Of a stretch of DNA of 64,000 bases, positions 1 to 12,459 are shown piece after piece. The notes below the pieces were generated by a model, which was not told the DNA's origin, searched no databases, and saw nothing but the letters and a program-made list of their open reading frames with translations. Within the stretch, counting starts at the first letter, position 1; every line of letters begins with the position of its first letter. Source of the DNA: Toxonevra muliebris (taxonomy: Eukaryota > Arthropoda > Insecta > Diptera > Pallopteridae); assembly GCA_963691655.1 (NCBI GenBank), contig OY829328.1:27733890-27797889 (forward strand), in the 5' to 3' direction. The position numbers and the translations under genes were made by a program.

Positions 1-245
1 TCTGTAAATCATGTATATATATATATAATTTGATCTTACATTTGATAATTTGTTTGAAAGCAGGTTTACAAAGAAAATGTTTTTACTTCGTACGGAAGTA
101 CCTTCAAAATAAAATTATATTTTTTTAAAATTTTTTGAAAAAATGTGTGAAAAAATATGCAAATTTATATTATATCGGACCAAACTGTATATTTGTAAAT
201 TCTACCTTTTTCAAAAGATTAAAATTTATCTTAAAGTTATTAATA

Positions 246-552
246 ACACTAGTTTACAGCCAAAATTACCAATTCCTATCGAATCAAAATGTAGAAGCGT
301 AAGATGAGAAATCTTAGTATCTTTAATTTCATATACTGCTTGTTTAAATCGAATTTCTAGTTTCTAAGATATTTGTAATCATGTGGACAAATCTTTTTTC
401 TCCGATAAAAAAAATTCAACTGGCGATATCTCCAAAACCACATCATAGAAATTAAAATAGAGTTGATTTTCATGCTCAGCGACCAATTTTACATGGAAAT
501 TGGATAGTGATGTTCATTGCCAGAAAAAAAATAATTATTTGTAAACTAGTGT
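246..552. mobile_element. Short MITE with perfect 13-bp inverted ends
   Basis: The word ACACTAGTTTACA at 246-258 is repeated exactly inverted at 540-552, enclosing about 280 bp of AT-rich non-coding sequence. Near the right end (about 465-490) lies a core resembling TTTTCGTGTTCAGCGACC, which recurs at 14121-14140 and 21411-21430, so this is probably one copy of a local non-autonomous DNA element family. The flanks are so AT-rich (attaata / aattaat) that a target duplication cannot be defined. The superfamily is not recognised. Confidence 0.5.
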
Positions 553-1756
553 AATTAATTTCGAGAAAATTGGAACAACTTACCAAAAGAAAATTTCAAT
601 ACACGGTACAGTTTTTAAAAAAGATTTACATAGGTAAACTTTTAAAATAATAAGGTTATTAAGACAAAACAAGTTCTAGTTGTATTTCTTTTGATTTCAG
701 AGTTTTTATGATTTACTGAAGAAAAAATAGAAACATGTCACCCACTATTTAGAACAAATTCCAGCATTATGTAAGGGAAATTTTTTCTGTCAAAGTATTA
801 AAAATGCTTAAATTTCCTGCAATTTCTTTTGGGCAGCATTAGTTTTCAATATTTCGTACCAAATATTAAACATTTCACTTACTACCAAAAAGCATTTTCT
901 TTGGAATTTATAAACAGACAAATTTCTCAGTGATTTTTAGAAAATAGAATTATACAAATTTTTTAATTTAAAAGCTGAATCCCGCTCATTCCCCCCTTTA
1001 GATCCGATACTGTATACAGGCATGAGAAAAAATAAACTGAAAATATTACGATTTTTCATGCTAAATAATTGAGCTGTCAGAGGGAAAGTTTTTAATTTTA
1101 TTTATACTGTCGAAGAAGAAGAATTTACATTTATAATTTATATGTGTACATTAGAGACGCCCAAAAAACTGAAGCTCTTTGATTTTGAGAACCGGTTCTT
1201 AGTTAAATATGTCTAATATAGATTCGAGCCATTCAAACCCCTGCAAGTCGACCCTCGTTACCCTTGAAAAATTGGAAATCACTCGCGGTCGAAAAAAAAA
1301 TTCTGCAAAATTTTGACTTTATTCTTTTTGAATCTAAATACTACAATCTCACTTTACATTTTTTATTATATTTTTCTTCTGATAGGAATATCTCCAAAAC
1401 TATGAGAAATATTTACAACATTTATCCAGACATTATAGATATTCTGCAATCACTTGCATACAGTGGCGGATCCACAGGTGCCGGTCTTTTGGAAAAGTAG
1501 AGGTCATAAGCACAGTATTGAATATATGTTTCTATAGTACAATAGTATGATTGGTAATAATGCTTTTACAAAAATAGGATAAACCAAGTCAAGACCAGTG
1601 GCATTCGATTTTATGGAAAAAAGCCTGAATCACATCGCCTTGACCTATATTATGAAAACTGAAAGTGTAACCCGAGCTCAAGACATTGGTTGTACTATAG
1701 CAATTATTATTGTCCAAAGGTTTTACTAGAATGCCTGTAAGCTTGAAGTTAAAATA
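553..1756. other. AT-rich stretch without recognised genes
   Basis: No domain-bearing frame or RNA gene is visible. A 78-codon open frame at 1264-1500 has no recognisable motif and is most likely chance. The right part probably contains unrecognisable upstream remains of the LINE that becomes readable at 1757. Confidence 0.5.
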
Positions 1757-2400
1757 GAAATAGCAGATGAAATGGCCAGAAAGGGCTCTAAAATGGACAT
1801 TAACGAGGCGGATACCTCTATATAATCTCCGATGTGTGAACTATTTAGGAAAATAGACGATTACACCATCGCGGTGTCAAATGACGCTTGAACTAACCTA
1901 GATGACTGTATAAATTCACGGGCCTTGTGGCCAAGGTTAGATAGGAAGAGGACAATTGCCCTCTTAGGGCACAACAAATCTGCAGTACGTGTACTCACAG
2001 GAGTCATAACTGGACATTGTGCTATTGCACCAATGCTTCAACGGTGGCGTATTCCAACGAGCGGACTGTGCAGAAGTTGTCATGATGAAGAAGAGACAGA
2101 ATCGATTCTTCACTTTCTGTGTCAATGTCCAAGGCTGCAGATGAGCATACTCCAATGTTTGGGGTCGCGCTTTTTCAATAGTCTAACAGAGATAACGAAA
2201 GTGGGACTATCGGATCTTCTTATCTTCATCCGGAGAACCAAATGGTTCAATTACATTACCTGGACTGCTAACGGAAACCGTGGTTAGAGACGTGCCTCCT
2301 CCGGGCAATTAAATGAGGGCAATCACAATGGAGAATTAAGTCTCCGAGTGGAAGTGCGGGTATATATATATATTCGCACACGCCTTCCAAACCTAACCTA
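1757..2400 (+). pseudogene. LINE fragment (R1/Jockey-like): RNase H end and C-terminal Cys/His region
   Basis: One frame reads through most of this piece. It opens with the end of a retrotransposon RNase H domain (EIADEMARKGS, carrying the conserved Asp), is broken by two in-frame stops (about 1817 and 1889), then continues openly from 1925 to 2287. That part holds the block LLTGHC-like 'LTGVITGHCAI' followed by C-x2-C...H-x4-C spacing (GLCRSCHDEEET, ILHFLCQCPRL), typical of the ORF2 C-terminus of R1/Jockey-type elements. The 3' UTR ends in a CCTAACCTA tail at about 2400. The element is 5' truncated and lacks reverse transcriptase and endonuclease, so it is dead. Its tail abuts a different LINE on the opposite strand. 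Confidence 0.8.
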
Positions 2401-2401
2401 T

Positions 2402-3200
2402 TCTAGTGCCAATATTACGAACACGTTTCCAAGTAGAAACAGATTCTTCAAATCGTGATTCATAATATTTTCTTTTTGTACGCTTTAACTCTTTTACCAC
2501 AGCTGGCCAGTAAATTCAATATATAACCATAGTGTTACATGTTGCGAATAGTAATCAATATTTTTATGTTTCGATTAAGCCACAGGCATTGCTTATGATG
2601 AACTGTCCTCGTTTTAAGTGGAACAAAGGTGTCAAAAAGCCTATTTATATGGTGTTGTAGGAAACAAGTTTGGTCATCTACAGAAGCCATGTTATAAATT
2701 ACAGACCAGTCAATACTCGCAAGCTCATCTTTCAATAAACCATAATTAATATTTTTTAAATGCATGATTGAGAATTCTGTCTTGAGAATTTAGGTGCAGA
2801 TTTTTGGTCATAAAGTAGATTTTTAGATGTGTTATTAACAAAGAAAAGGTCTAAAAGCCTATTTGAAGCTTTAGTAAAATGAGTTGGAGTGGTATTAATG
2901 GTCGGAAAGAGGCCTAAAGCTTGCATAATGTCAATTAAGTGATGTTCAATGAGAATGTTACTGTTAAAATCGCCACATATTATAATGTTCATATAGTTCA
3001 GTGTTAAGTTTTCAATAATGTCAAAATATGGTAATTAGTCAATTGATTGATTAGGTCTGTAGATACACCCAACTAGAGCTTCATTCGATTTATTACTTAC
3101 TTCTAAAAATAAATATTTAGTGCTACTATCTACTGTTGATTCGATACCCACATAGCATCGATACTTTTTCTCATTACTTGTATCGAATAAAAGTATCGAT
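2402..3200 (-). pseudogene. LINE ORF2 fragment (Jockey/CR1-like): endonuclease domain and linker
   Basis: Reading the minus strand from about 3200, an apurinic-type endonuclease is visible. It has the GCIYRPNQS block, an in-frame stop at about 3035, the catalytic GDFN motif near 2950, and a TTPTHFTKASNRLLDLFFV block. A frameshift near 2760 leads into the post-endonuclease linker (DWSVIYNM..., INRLFDTFVPLK). A further piece near 2410-2470 (KRTKRKYYESRF) matches the segment that normally precedes the reverse transcriptase. The reverse transcriptase itself is missing because the sequence stops at the 3' end of the neighbouring LINE at about 2400. One stop and at least two frame changes make it a pseudogene. 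Confidence 0.75.
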
Positions 3201-3331
3201 GCCACCGAAAATATCAGAAAAAAGGATCGAGTACGTACTCGTTTAAAGACACAAATTACACTACTCAACACGAAATTGGCATCAGGCACCTCATACACAT
3301 AGTTTTCGCAAGTCCAGTAATAAAACAACAA

Positions 3332-5132
3332 AATTACTATAAGTATTTAACAATGCTCTTGCATATACAATATAACGCTGCCATATGGGTGAAGGTTAAT
3401 CAAGCGCTTAAAATCAAAATAATAATTTTTGATCAGAATTAACATTTTTTTGAGATTAAGAATAATAGTTTTTTCTTTTGAGAAATTTTTTGTAATTGGT
3501 TTAGGAATTTAATTATCTGAAAAAAAAAAATATTCTCAGCTTCAGAAATTGTTTTGATATTAAAATGTTAAAAAAAACCATTCTTTTTATGGAAAGAAAT
3601 ATTTTTTATAAAAATAAAAACACAAATTGTAAACCTTATTCTCTAACAAAAACTTTGGGGTCTCAATCGCCGATTTCTGATCAATCATTTACGAGAAATT
3701 TTGTTAAGAAAACCATGTATAAAACTTCAATTGTTAATAACTTTTAAACTTGATAATTTTTTTCGATAAAATTTAATAACTGTATAATTTAACGAAACGA
3801 ATAAAAAAAAGTTTTTATTCTGATGAAAAATTATTACTTTGGTTTTTTATATATAATTTTTTAAAAACCTTCAGCCTTCATAATAAACTAATTTTCTTTT
3901 GCTTCAATGTCATACCAAAGAATTAATTTGGCATAAAATTTGTAGCTGGAAAATATGTTTTTAAATGCAAACTTAATTTATTTGTGACAGTTACTGGATT
4001 TTGCGTGAAACATACAAACTTTTTTGTTAGTATTTTTTTTCTTCAGACTCATTTGTTCTTTTCATTTCAGCATTTCCTTTTTAATCACATTTTCCGGGAA
4101 ATTATGCCTTATTGACGCCATCCTTGATATTCTTCCCCACATGAATTTTCAGTATACATACATATGTATACTTTCCTTTTTCATCTGAGCTTCATAATAT
4201 AATGACAATGATTGGCACGATGACATTCTTCAGTTTGTTGTCAATTATTCGTGCTCGTTGATGTGCTGTTGAAATTGTCGATGATGATGTTGTTGTTGTG
4301 GCTGCAGCTGATAATGATAATGACACTTCATACACTCTTATGCACACACTTATCACAATTTTATGTACATTTTATGTAGCATTTTGATTTTTCAGTTTCA
4401 AGTGGAAACTCATAAGAAATTTCCACTCATATATGTACACAAACATTTACAATTTGCAAATGTAAATATGGGCATATTTAATTTTTTTTTTGATTAACTT
4501 GAAAAATTTAATTTTTAAAACATTATTAAATTTATAAATTTTTCACATTACTTGAATGCACATAACTTTAATTGCTTCCTTACGCAATGATGATTTCTGC
4601 TGGAGCTGCTGTTAGCCACCACAGGATTTATTCCAAATGAAGTAAAGCTAATTCTAAATTAAATCTTTACTGTAAATACTTATTATATATTGCAGGAATA
4701 ACACATCCGCACAAGTACAGCGGAAAGAGTCCTTATACATTCAAAGCTTGATTATGTACTTACTAGGGATGGGAATATCGTTAAAAAAATTGTTGACAAC
4801 AATCGATAACCCCGAGAAGTTGTCGACGGTTGTCGACAGAAATTTCTACATATTGAAGAAACTTGAACTTGTAACCTTCAGCTTAACCTAAACCTTTCAA
4901 TTACAGACAATATAATTTTTTTTATAATTTGAAACGCTTAATGGAAGAAGGTATTAACTAATTTTTTGCCTAACTCACTAAATTCTATTCTCAATAACAC
5001 ATTAATAGCAATGAGCGCCATTTTTTGATTTCGAAAATACGAATGAGATGTCTCCAATGTAAAAAGTTAGAGGATGACATAAATAGCAAACTAGTTTCTG
5101 GAATTAGGAAAGATTTTTCTTCTTTTTTGGAA
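3332..5132. other. AT-rich intergenic or intronic DNA
   Basis: No gene is recognised. It holds poly-A/T runs, CATA microsatellite patches (about 4150-4170) and, at 4764, the sequence TAGGGATGGGAATATCG followed by repeated GTTGTCGAC words. That looks like one hAT-type terminus (TAGNG start), but no partner end was found. Confidence 0.4.
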
Positions 5133-5283
5133 AAAAAATGCTACTAATACAAAGCATTGTCTTGATTATGAAAGAGAGGTAGAAAGGTAGAAAAGAACCA
5201 TGCCGTAGCTGGAAATGAAACCCGGGACCTCTGAGACGAAGAGCTCCAGCACGCTGCCACTAGACCATCTACCCGGTCCCTTG
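5133..5283 (-). mobile_element. tRNA-derived SINE
   Basis: On the minus strand, a tRNA-like head runs from about 5282 to 5205, with an A-box-like TGGTCTAGTGGC and a B-box-like GGTTTCATTTCC. It is followed by a CT-rich body and a tail containing CAAGACAATGCTTTGTATT (about 5142-5160) ending in a short T run. The head does not fold into a complete tRNA, so it is a retroposon rather than a functional tRNA gene. The other SINE heads in the window (14651, 54629, 54871) share the TAGTGG A-box core. The head is most like tRNA-Glu/Asp types. Confidence 0.65.
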
Positions 5284-6961
5284 GAAATAAGGAGCAGAGA
5301 TTGTTTTGTTGTTCAGTGATCCAACATAATTCTTTCGAGAGGACATTCATGTGAAAAGTTGTTTCAGTTCAGAAAACCAAATTTCTAGTATGTAAGCATT
5401 TTTTCTCCTACAAATAAAACCCTCCTTCCCCTCTTGGGTCCTCTAGTGTTTGTATTTAATTTCTTGTATTTATGGTTGTAGTCTGGTGTTCAAGTTTAAA
5501 ATAACTGATTTTTTTTATTATGTATTTCGAAAGTACAATATTTTAAAAGTATACTGTAAAAATTTCATACCAAAATTCAAAATATTACCGAAGTTATAGC
5601 ACATAGTCGAGAGCGCCTGTTGGTTAAACTTTATGTGTTTTTAAAACTTTAAAAGCGTTTTTCTCGAAACAAGGTTTTTTTGATCGGCCCAGGGGTTTGA
5701 AGAAACACCACACTACATCCTTAACATTAGTTTCATAAAAATTAATTATGGATATTTACTCTCCATGGTTCTGTCGTTAACTTTTCAACGTCAACATAAA
5801 CAAGAATAGAGGACAAACAAAATTAAAAATTAATTGAACAGGTAAAAATAAGAGAAAAGGCTTTGACTTTAAGACCAGAATCAAGAACATTTGTCTAATA
5901 CTTCAGTTATCACCAAGTAATAGCTTTTGTATTATTAACTGAAGCCCCTCCCAAAGGAAATATTGCAATTAACGAAATAAATTGAATGTAATTAATTAGC
6001 ATTGTGTATTCTTATTTTGTATATCAACTCTTCAAATGTCAAGTCGGCCACAATGCCCAAAGTGGTATTGGGCTTTGAAACGGATTTAACGAACATGTCA
6101 GCTCACTTTTATATCATCATCTAACTTTTTAGCAAAAAGTGATCCCACTCGCTTTTGGGACTTCAGTTTTTAAGTTTTTTAGAAAACCATTCCCGAGGTT
6201 GACTCTGTTTTAGAATTTCGTTTTCGTTGGGTGTGAATAATTTTTGAGAATTTGTGGCATCTTGAATTCAGGCTGGCGCCAAGACAACAAAATTGATATT
6301 CAGAATAAAACACAAAGAGTAACCTACTTGTTCTTATCAAAAGTAAATCGGTTACAGCTGCTGTGGAACCCAGAAAGGTTTTAAATAATTGAGCTTAAAT
6401 TATTAAAAGCAAATTTACTCTAAATTTTAGTATTATTATTTCTAGACAATAACAAACAAATAAAAATTTATTAAAAATATTTTAACAGCACCTATAATAA
6501 TATAGTTTAAAATGTGCATGTATTTGCGGTTGTATGTGTATGTGGTTGCAAATACGAATACCGCAGATACTAGCGTTTAATATGGTTTTGTATTTGTGGT
6601 TGAAACAGTTATTGATATAAACTTTCAGAAAGTATTATAAATGCTATAATTATACCTGCGTATGGAAACATTAATAATAAAAATACGGAAATTAAAACAA
6701 ACATTGAAAGGTTTGTATTCAATAAATAAAAAGCAAAAAATTATTAAAAGAATGAGTATGATATAAATTGATTTAAACATGTACGCATAATTTAAAATAT
6801 CATTAATTTTTACGCTTAACATTTTTTAATTAATACACTTTTCATTTAGTTTTAATTACTCTTCATTAAAGCTTTTAATTTTCGCTACATACATTACATT
6901 AAATTTCAACTATCAAATTTAAAACTCAAATCAATTGATTAAACATCAAGTTTAACATTAT
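5284..6961. other. AT-rich DNA without recognised genes
   Basis: Only chance-size frames. A patch at 6500-6610 repeats words such as TATTTGCGGTTG and CAAATACGAATACC in both orientations, resembling words of the degenerate hAT-like element at 12179-12459. Nothing else can be named. Confidence 0.4.
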
Positions 6962-6962
6962 A

Positions 6963-7800
6963 CAGTAGAACCTCTTTAACCCATTAAGGTCTGAGCATAT
7001 AACCGCTGGTGCAAAATCGACGAAACTTCACATGGAGTTTACATTTAACCTAACTAAGAAAAAATCGAAAAAAATTCTTATCCTTTGTGTATTTGTGGAA
7101 GACGATTAATCACTGCAATAAATTTTATGCGTACACATTGGTGCTTTGTAGCATGAGATCAAAGCATCTCATGGTTGCTTCGAAAATTCATATTTGATCC
7201 GAATTGCCGATTCAACTTCTTTGTCGGACCATTTATCACTTCTTCGATTTCTTTTTTAGTCAAAAAACGTTTTATAAACATTGCAATAACGTGAAAAACT
7301 GTAGCACAAGTTATATGAACAAGTCATAATAAAAATAATGGAAATCAGTTGATTTATATAGAGCTGCCACACAAGCAAAATTAGCAGCACTTAGGCCCAG
7401 CGTTGCGTTTTCGCAACTTAAAAGTTTAAATTTATATTTTAAATAAATTGTTGACGAAAATGAATTAAAAACTGAATTTATATTAAATATAGGATTGTAT
7501 AAAGCCAACACCAAAAGAAATTTTGAATTTAAAGTGTTTTAAAATGTTTGCCATAATTTTAAAAATTGGGAGAAAAAAATTAGTCAACTTTGGATCGAAA
7601 TATATATAATAAAATACAGAAATCGAATCAAATCAAACATAGCATAATCTAAAGACATCCAATATGAATAAATATCAACTGCAATAAGATCAGATTTTTT
7701 AATTATTTGCTCAGAATACGAAAAAATTGCTAACGTTGCGTTTTCTCAACGCAGAGGCCATAATGGGTTAATTCAAATCTCTATAATTCGAAAATTTTAA
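6963..7800. mobile_element. pogo/Tigger-like terminus split by an insertion
   Basis: If the insert at 6980-7771 is removed, the flanks join as CAGTAGAACCTCTTTAA followed by TTCAAATCTCTATAATTCG. That is the general look of pogo/Tigger-family ends (CAGTAGAACCTC followed by TTCGAA-type words). The opposite terminus was not found, so only one end of this older element is present. Its TTAA was the target of the piggyBac-like insertion. Confidence 0.45.
6976..7771. mobile_element. piggyBac-like MITE with TTAA duplication
   Basis: TTAA at 6976-6979 is followed by CCCATTAAGGTCTGAGC. The right end reads, inverted, CCCATTATGGCCTCTGC directly before TTAA at 7768-7771, so the terminal repeats match over about 13 bp with two differences. 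TTAA duplication with a CCC start is the hallmark of the piggyBac superfamily. A subterminal word GCGTTGCGTTTTCGCAAC near 7395 recurs near the right end (GTTGCGTTTTCTCAACG). At about 790 bp it has no transposase frame and must depend on a partner element. Confidence 0.7.
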
Positions 7801-7924
7801 AATACAAACAATTTCTTGATTCTTTATTGCTTGATCTTTGAAAGCTCCATATTTCGAATTAAAACAATCTGTGAAGTTTTTTTTATAGGTAAAACCAAAA
7901 AGCCTAGAAGATAACTCCTTCAAA

Positions 7925-8150
7925 ACCAACTACGTTTACCAAGAGATATAAAATACAACACTTCGAACCACTCAAGAACTTTCCTATGAAGCAAAATATC
8001 TTGGAATTATGCTTGGCAGCAAGTTCAATTTAAAGAGAGAAAAAGAGAGTATTGTGCGCTTTCGACGCATGCAAATTATTCTTTAGGAAATGGTATGATA
8101 TACATACGTCCGCAGCTTATACATTGGCAGTCGTATTTATAAAAAGACTT
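7925..8150 (+). pseudogene. LINE reverse transcriptase fragment (R1/I/Jockey type)
   Basis: Plus-strand frames show TKRYKIQHFEPLKNF followed by a sharp match to the block EAKYLGIMLGSKFN, the segment after the catalytic core in R1/I-type reverse transcriptases. A frame change then gives LCAFDACKLFFRKW, which continues the same conserved region. The fragment is short, frameshifted and without start or end, so it is a dead remnant. Confidence 0.65.
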
Positions 8151-9006
8151 TAAGTGCTACTTAACTTTAATTCAATTTTGAATAACACTTAAGTCCAAAA
8201 ATGTGATTTATAATCAGTTAACAAAATTAAGCAACGTTGATTAAAGGCTGCTTAACTTAAACACCTAAATTGACGTTTAGAGATTACTTAAAGCTATTTT
8301 AAAATAAGTTTTGACATTCGAGCATTGTCACTTTAATAAACAATATTGTTTTTATTTCATATTTTTAAAAAAATAAAAAATATTAAAATGTATTAAACGT
8401 GTTCAGCTAAAATAGTACCATAAGGACACCTGAAACTATAAAAAATCGATTCAACCCCATGAGGCTCAGGGGTAACAAATTTCGGTAAAACCAACATAAC
8501 ATTACACATTATGAATTTAGCTCCTATTCCTTTCGTCGATCTTCAGACTGAAAAAAATTCCCTTTAATCGAGTCTCAGCTTCAAAAGATAGCTTTTCATT
8601 GACGATACGACAGAAGGTAATAGAAACTTGCTTTTTTGTAGTAAATTTTTAAGTTTTATTACATTATTTGACACAACCCCGTTTATTTCAATAAAAAGTT
8701 TATAAAACACAATTTGGGCAAGGTTGATTAGGGATCCTTTAAAGGCCAAATAAAATTAAAAGGATGTATACGGCCATCATCTATCCCGTATAGTACGAAA
8801 AAATATAGTGACTATCTTGGCCAATTTATGGAAGTGCAGAGATAGCATGTTAGTAGTCAGATGAGCTTTGAGAAAAACACCTCAAGCGGGGTTGGAAATG
8901 ATACTTTATCTTTAACCCCTAGACGGGTACCTCAAGTATACAGCAGCTAGGACAGTTATCCGACTAAGGGCATCAACATTCCCCAAGTGATAGTAAGAAG
9001 AAAATT
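8151..9006. other. AT-rich DNA without recognised genes
   Basis: No coding or RNA feature could be supported. It leads directly to the target duplication of the hAT element at 9015. Confidence 0.4.
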
Positions 9007-9014
9007 CGCACCAT

Positions 9015-9921
9015 TAGTGTCCGACCGAATATTCGGCTTCGGTTCTTCGGCTATTCGGCCTAAAAATGCATCTTCGGCTACGGCTTCGGCTTCGGCAAAA
9101 AATGGCCAATGTTTGGCCGAAGTATTTTTTCGAAACCAAAGATTGTAAGCATATTTTTTATAATAATTTTTACTATAGATTAGCAGTAAAAATTTATACA
9201 AATAAATAAATGGGAAGTAGTTATATAAAGTATGTACATTACAATTTCTGTGTTATATTTTCTCCGTTTGCTTGTTCCATTTTTACTTTTGAAGTAACCC
9301 ATAGATTTACAGTCTTACAAATTGAAATCAGTGATTTTTTTAACAAACAACCTGCAGGATCAAATAAGTACAATTAGAAAAAAGAGTAAACTGTTAGAGA
9401 AGGCGACATTTTAAATTACTGGCACTTCATTTTTTTTCGTTTTCAAGGAAGTCAAAGGATTGAATCAGTTCGGCGTATATTTTTTTCGCGCACCCCTAGA
9501 CATAAACACCCCCAGCTCTAAGGGTGCATGCGAACAATTTGACTTAAGGCTCATTTTAAAGGGCATTGTTCAGCCTCTAGTTTCTGATATTAGCAAAGTT
9601 TGTAGCACGTCAGGGTTCAGCTCCACAATTTTTCAAAAAAGGCCAAAAACGCTATTTTTAGGGGTTTCAAACCCTTTTTTCTCAAAAACGTGACGTGATT
9701 GAAAGTTTTTGACCACGAATTCGTGTAAAGCATGTAAAAATGCGGCAGTGTTATTTATATTTTTCTGTATATGTGTGCAAATACATAAGTAGATAGAATT
9801 TCAGATTTTTATTTTTTAAAATTTTAAAAATCCTTCGGTCTTCGGCTTCGGCCGAAGGTTAGATGTATGGCCGAAGTTCGGCTTCGGCTACTGCCAAAAA
9901 ATCACCTTCGGTCGGACACTT
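9015..9921. mobile_element. Non-autonomous hAT element rich in TTCGGC words
   Basis: The left end TAGTGTCCGACCGAA and the inverted right end AAGTGTCCGACCGAA are near-identical and fit the hAT rule (T/C-A-G-N-G). Eight-base flanks cgcaccat (9007-9014) and ctcatcat (9922-9929) agree at 6 of 8 positions, consistent with an aged 8-bp duplication. Both subterminal zones are crowded with TTCGGC/GCCGAA words in both orientations, the kind of array hAT transposases bind. The 907-bp interior has no transposase. A 77-codon frame at 9460-9693 has no recognised domain. Confidence 0.75.
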
Positions 9922-9929
9922 CTCATCAT

Positions 9930-12178
9930 CCTACCTAATATCAGCAACGATCTCCAATTCTACCAAATATTGGATGAGGTAGCTATAGTGAAGCTACTCT
10001 ATCTTACAATTTCTCAGGTAAGGGATATTTTTACATAAAAGTGGGCCTGGTCACTTACACGTGAAGTTCATCTGATCCATCCGTAGTCTTATAACCTAAG
10101 TTGGCGTTCAGCATTCTATAAACTAAAAAAAATTTTTACATGATGAAAAAAACTTGAGTTTAATAATATTCGGTTGAAACCTTTTTTTAGAGCACCCACC
10201 CATGTCCCACAGAGGACCGCTGTTTGTATGATCACGAAACTTAAATTTAAAATATAATAACATCAAAGTTAGAAAATTAAAGATTTCAAGGAAAATTTAC
10301 GCGCCCAAATGAGATGGAAATAAAATTAACTTTCAGAGAATATTTTTTGCTATTTTTAGCAAGCTCATGCTATAAAACCAAAGCAAAGTAAGAAAAATAA
10401 AATTTCGCATGCATGATTTTCACGCGGCGCGCCAGTTTTGAGTCAGTGCCTTTAGGGGACGGGAGACGAAGTACAATATAGCAGGGATACGTGAGTTTAT
10501 ACTCTATCGTTTCTACACACACTCAAGCGAGAACATAAAATTCATAATCCCGCAGTAAATGTGATTGAAAAGTTTCTGTTAGCAGATAGCGTTGAATACC
10601 AAAAAAAATAAAAAAAAATCTTATAAGATCTCAGTATGGCATTCGAGCGAGAAAGGACTTTTAGTTGATAAAATATTAAAATGCAACAAAGACATGATTT
10701 AGGTTAAGGCCGATAATGTGAAAAATATTCTGTTGCTCACGTATGTGTTTTTGATATTATATACATATTTCAACATATACATACATACATATATACAACT
10801 ATTTCTTTTACCATTATTTTTGCTAGTGAGAGTATGGGACTTTCTTTATGCATTTAGGATGCACACACACACACATACTTTCGTTTGTTATTGTTATACC
10901 AAGTAAAATATTTTCATCATACAATTACTGCAAATAATTTTTATGCTACAATGAAAATGTAAGGAACAAAACAATGCAAAAAATATGAAATGAAAACAAA
11001 TAAAAAAATTAACATCAAATACATATATAATTTGTTTTATTTTTTTTTTATTATTATTATTATTTTATTTTTTTTGTACTGCACAATGAAATTCTTTCAT
11101 TTGCTTTGTTCCTATATTAAATGTATTCCCATGTTATTGCTTAGATTCGTGGTATGTAGGCAAGCAAGGGAGGTTAGAAAGGTGGAAGGTTGTTAGTAGT
11201 AACATTTTTGCACTATTGCTTTACCTATAGAACGAGAAATAAAGGGTAAAAATATGAGTTTGCATGCTGTTGTATCATTTGTAAATGCTGCTATATAAAA
11301 ATGTGTGCATGCATACGACTACATACATATGGAAGTGTACACTTTCACATACATACACATAAGCATGTGCATACATTTTCTCATTGGCATGTGGCTGCCC
11401 GAGTTGATAGTGTTCGTTAGGTAAGCTTGTGGTTTGCATATTTAATTTTTGTAGTTAAGTGTCATAATTTTATTGAAATTTCATACTTAACTTGTTGTAA
11501 TTTCTTTTTTCTTACCTGTAATGAGAAAACAAAAAATGCAGTTAAATGAATGTGCATACAAAGCTTTAAAATTTTCATGTTGAGCTTAATTATTTGTTGT
11601 ATTGTAGGTATGTACATATGTATATTTAAGAATGAATTTGCCATTCTCAAGTTTGACAATGAAACGACAAACAGCATATTCTAATTAAAACCCTTAACTA
11701 ACGCAATGCTTAAAATCAGAAATGAAAGGTGAAGCCCAAACTCAGACAGACATCAATTTGAGTGCTATATCTGACGGATGACAATAGAATGGGAATGGAA
11801 AGGATCTCCCTCTAGACCAATAAAGAAAAGAAAAAACGCTACTAAAATAGTATTTAATTGAGACACTGAAGAGTTGAAAAGTTAATTAAGTTATGTTGGA
11901 AGTGGTAGCGAATGCCTCAAAAAGACCGGCAAGGTTTATACTATTTAGGGTAATGTTAGCCATTTCATAGACACTTGTGCGAAAATTTTCTCTCGTTTTA
12001 CAAGAGTAATTTCGGTACTTTAATCAGAGCTATAAGGGGCTTGAGTATTTTTAAGTACCAGTGCCTGTATTAATACTCGTACCGGTCCTCAGTATTATGT
12101 TATTGGTACATGAAAACGGCCAAGCACCACCAGTTTCAGTATTTTCAAGTATTTCAAATTATTTATTTTTGTTTAAAG
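9930..12178. other. AT-rich DNA with microsatellites
   Basis: It contains CA and CATA microsatellite patches (10770-10880, 11290-11370), poly-T/A runs and a GC-rich patch (GCGGCGCGCC near 10427). No gene is recognised. Near 12046-12090 and 12510-12570 there are inverted AAGTACCAGT words around the next element. Confidence 0.4.
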
Positions 12179-12459
12179 TAGTGATGTAACGGATGTCAGT
12201 TTACCGAATGCAAATACGAATGCCAAAAGCTGCTATGTGCAAATTCAAATATGTAGAATTTCATATAAAGTTTTTCCAGATTTGATATTTTGATCAACTA
12301 AGAATTTTAGTATTGGCAAACCTGATGTGTGAACACATTTTGCCCAATTTAAACATTTGTAAAAAATACATTCACTAAAAAAATTGCTAATATCAAAATT
12401 GTGCGAATTTAACGGATACATCGAATACAAATGCAACTATTTAAAAGCGTACATCATTA
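12179..12459. mobile_element. Degenerate hAT-like MITE
   Basis: The left end TAGTGATGTAACGGATG and the inverted right end TAATGATGTACGC are similar and start like hAT termini. Inside are repeated words of the type GCAAATACGAATGCC and GAATACAAATGC. No convincing 8-bp duplication remains (gtttaaag versus aaatgatt), so the call is tentative. Confidence 0.4.

Noticed and set aside
4764..4845. hAT element starting TAGGGATGGG
   Set aside because: Only one possible end; no inverted partner or duplication was found.
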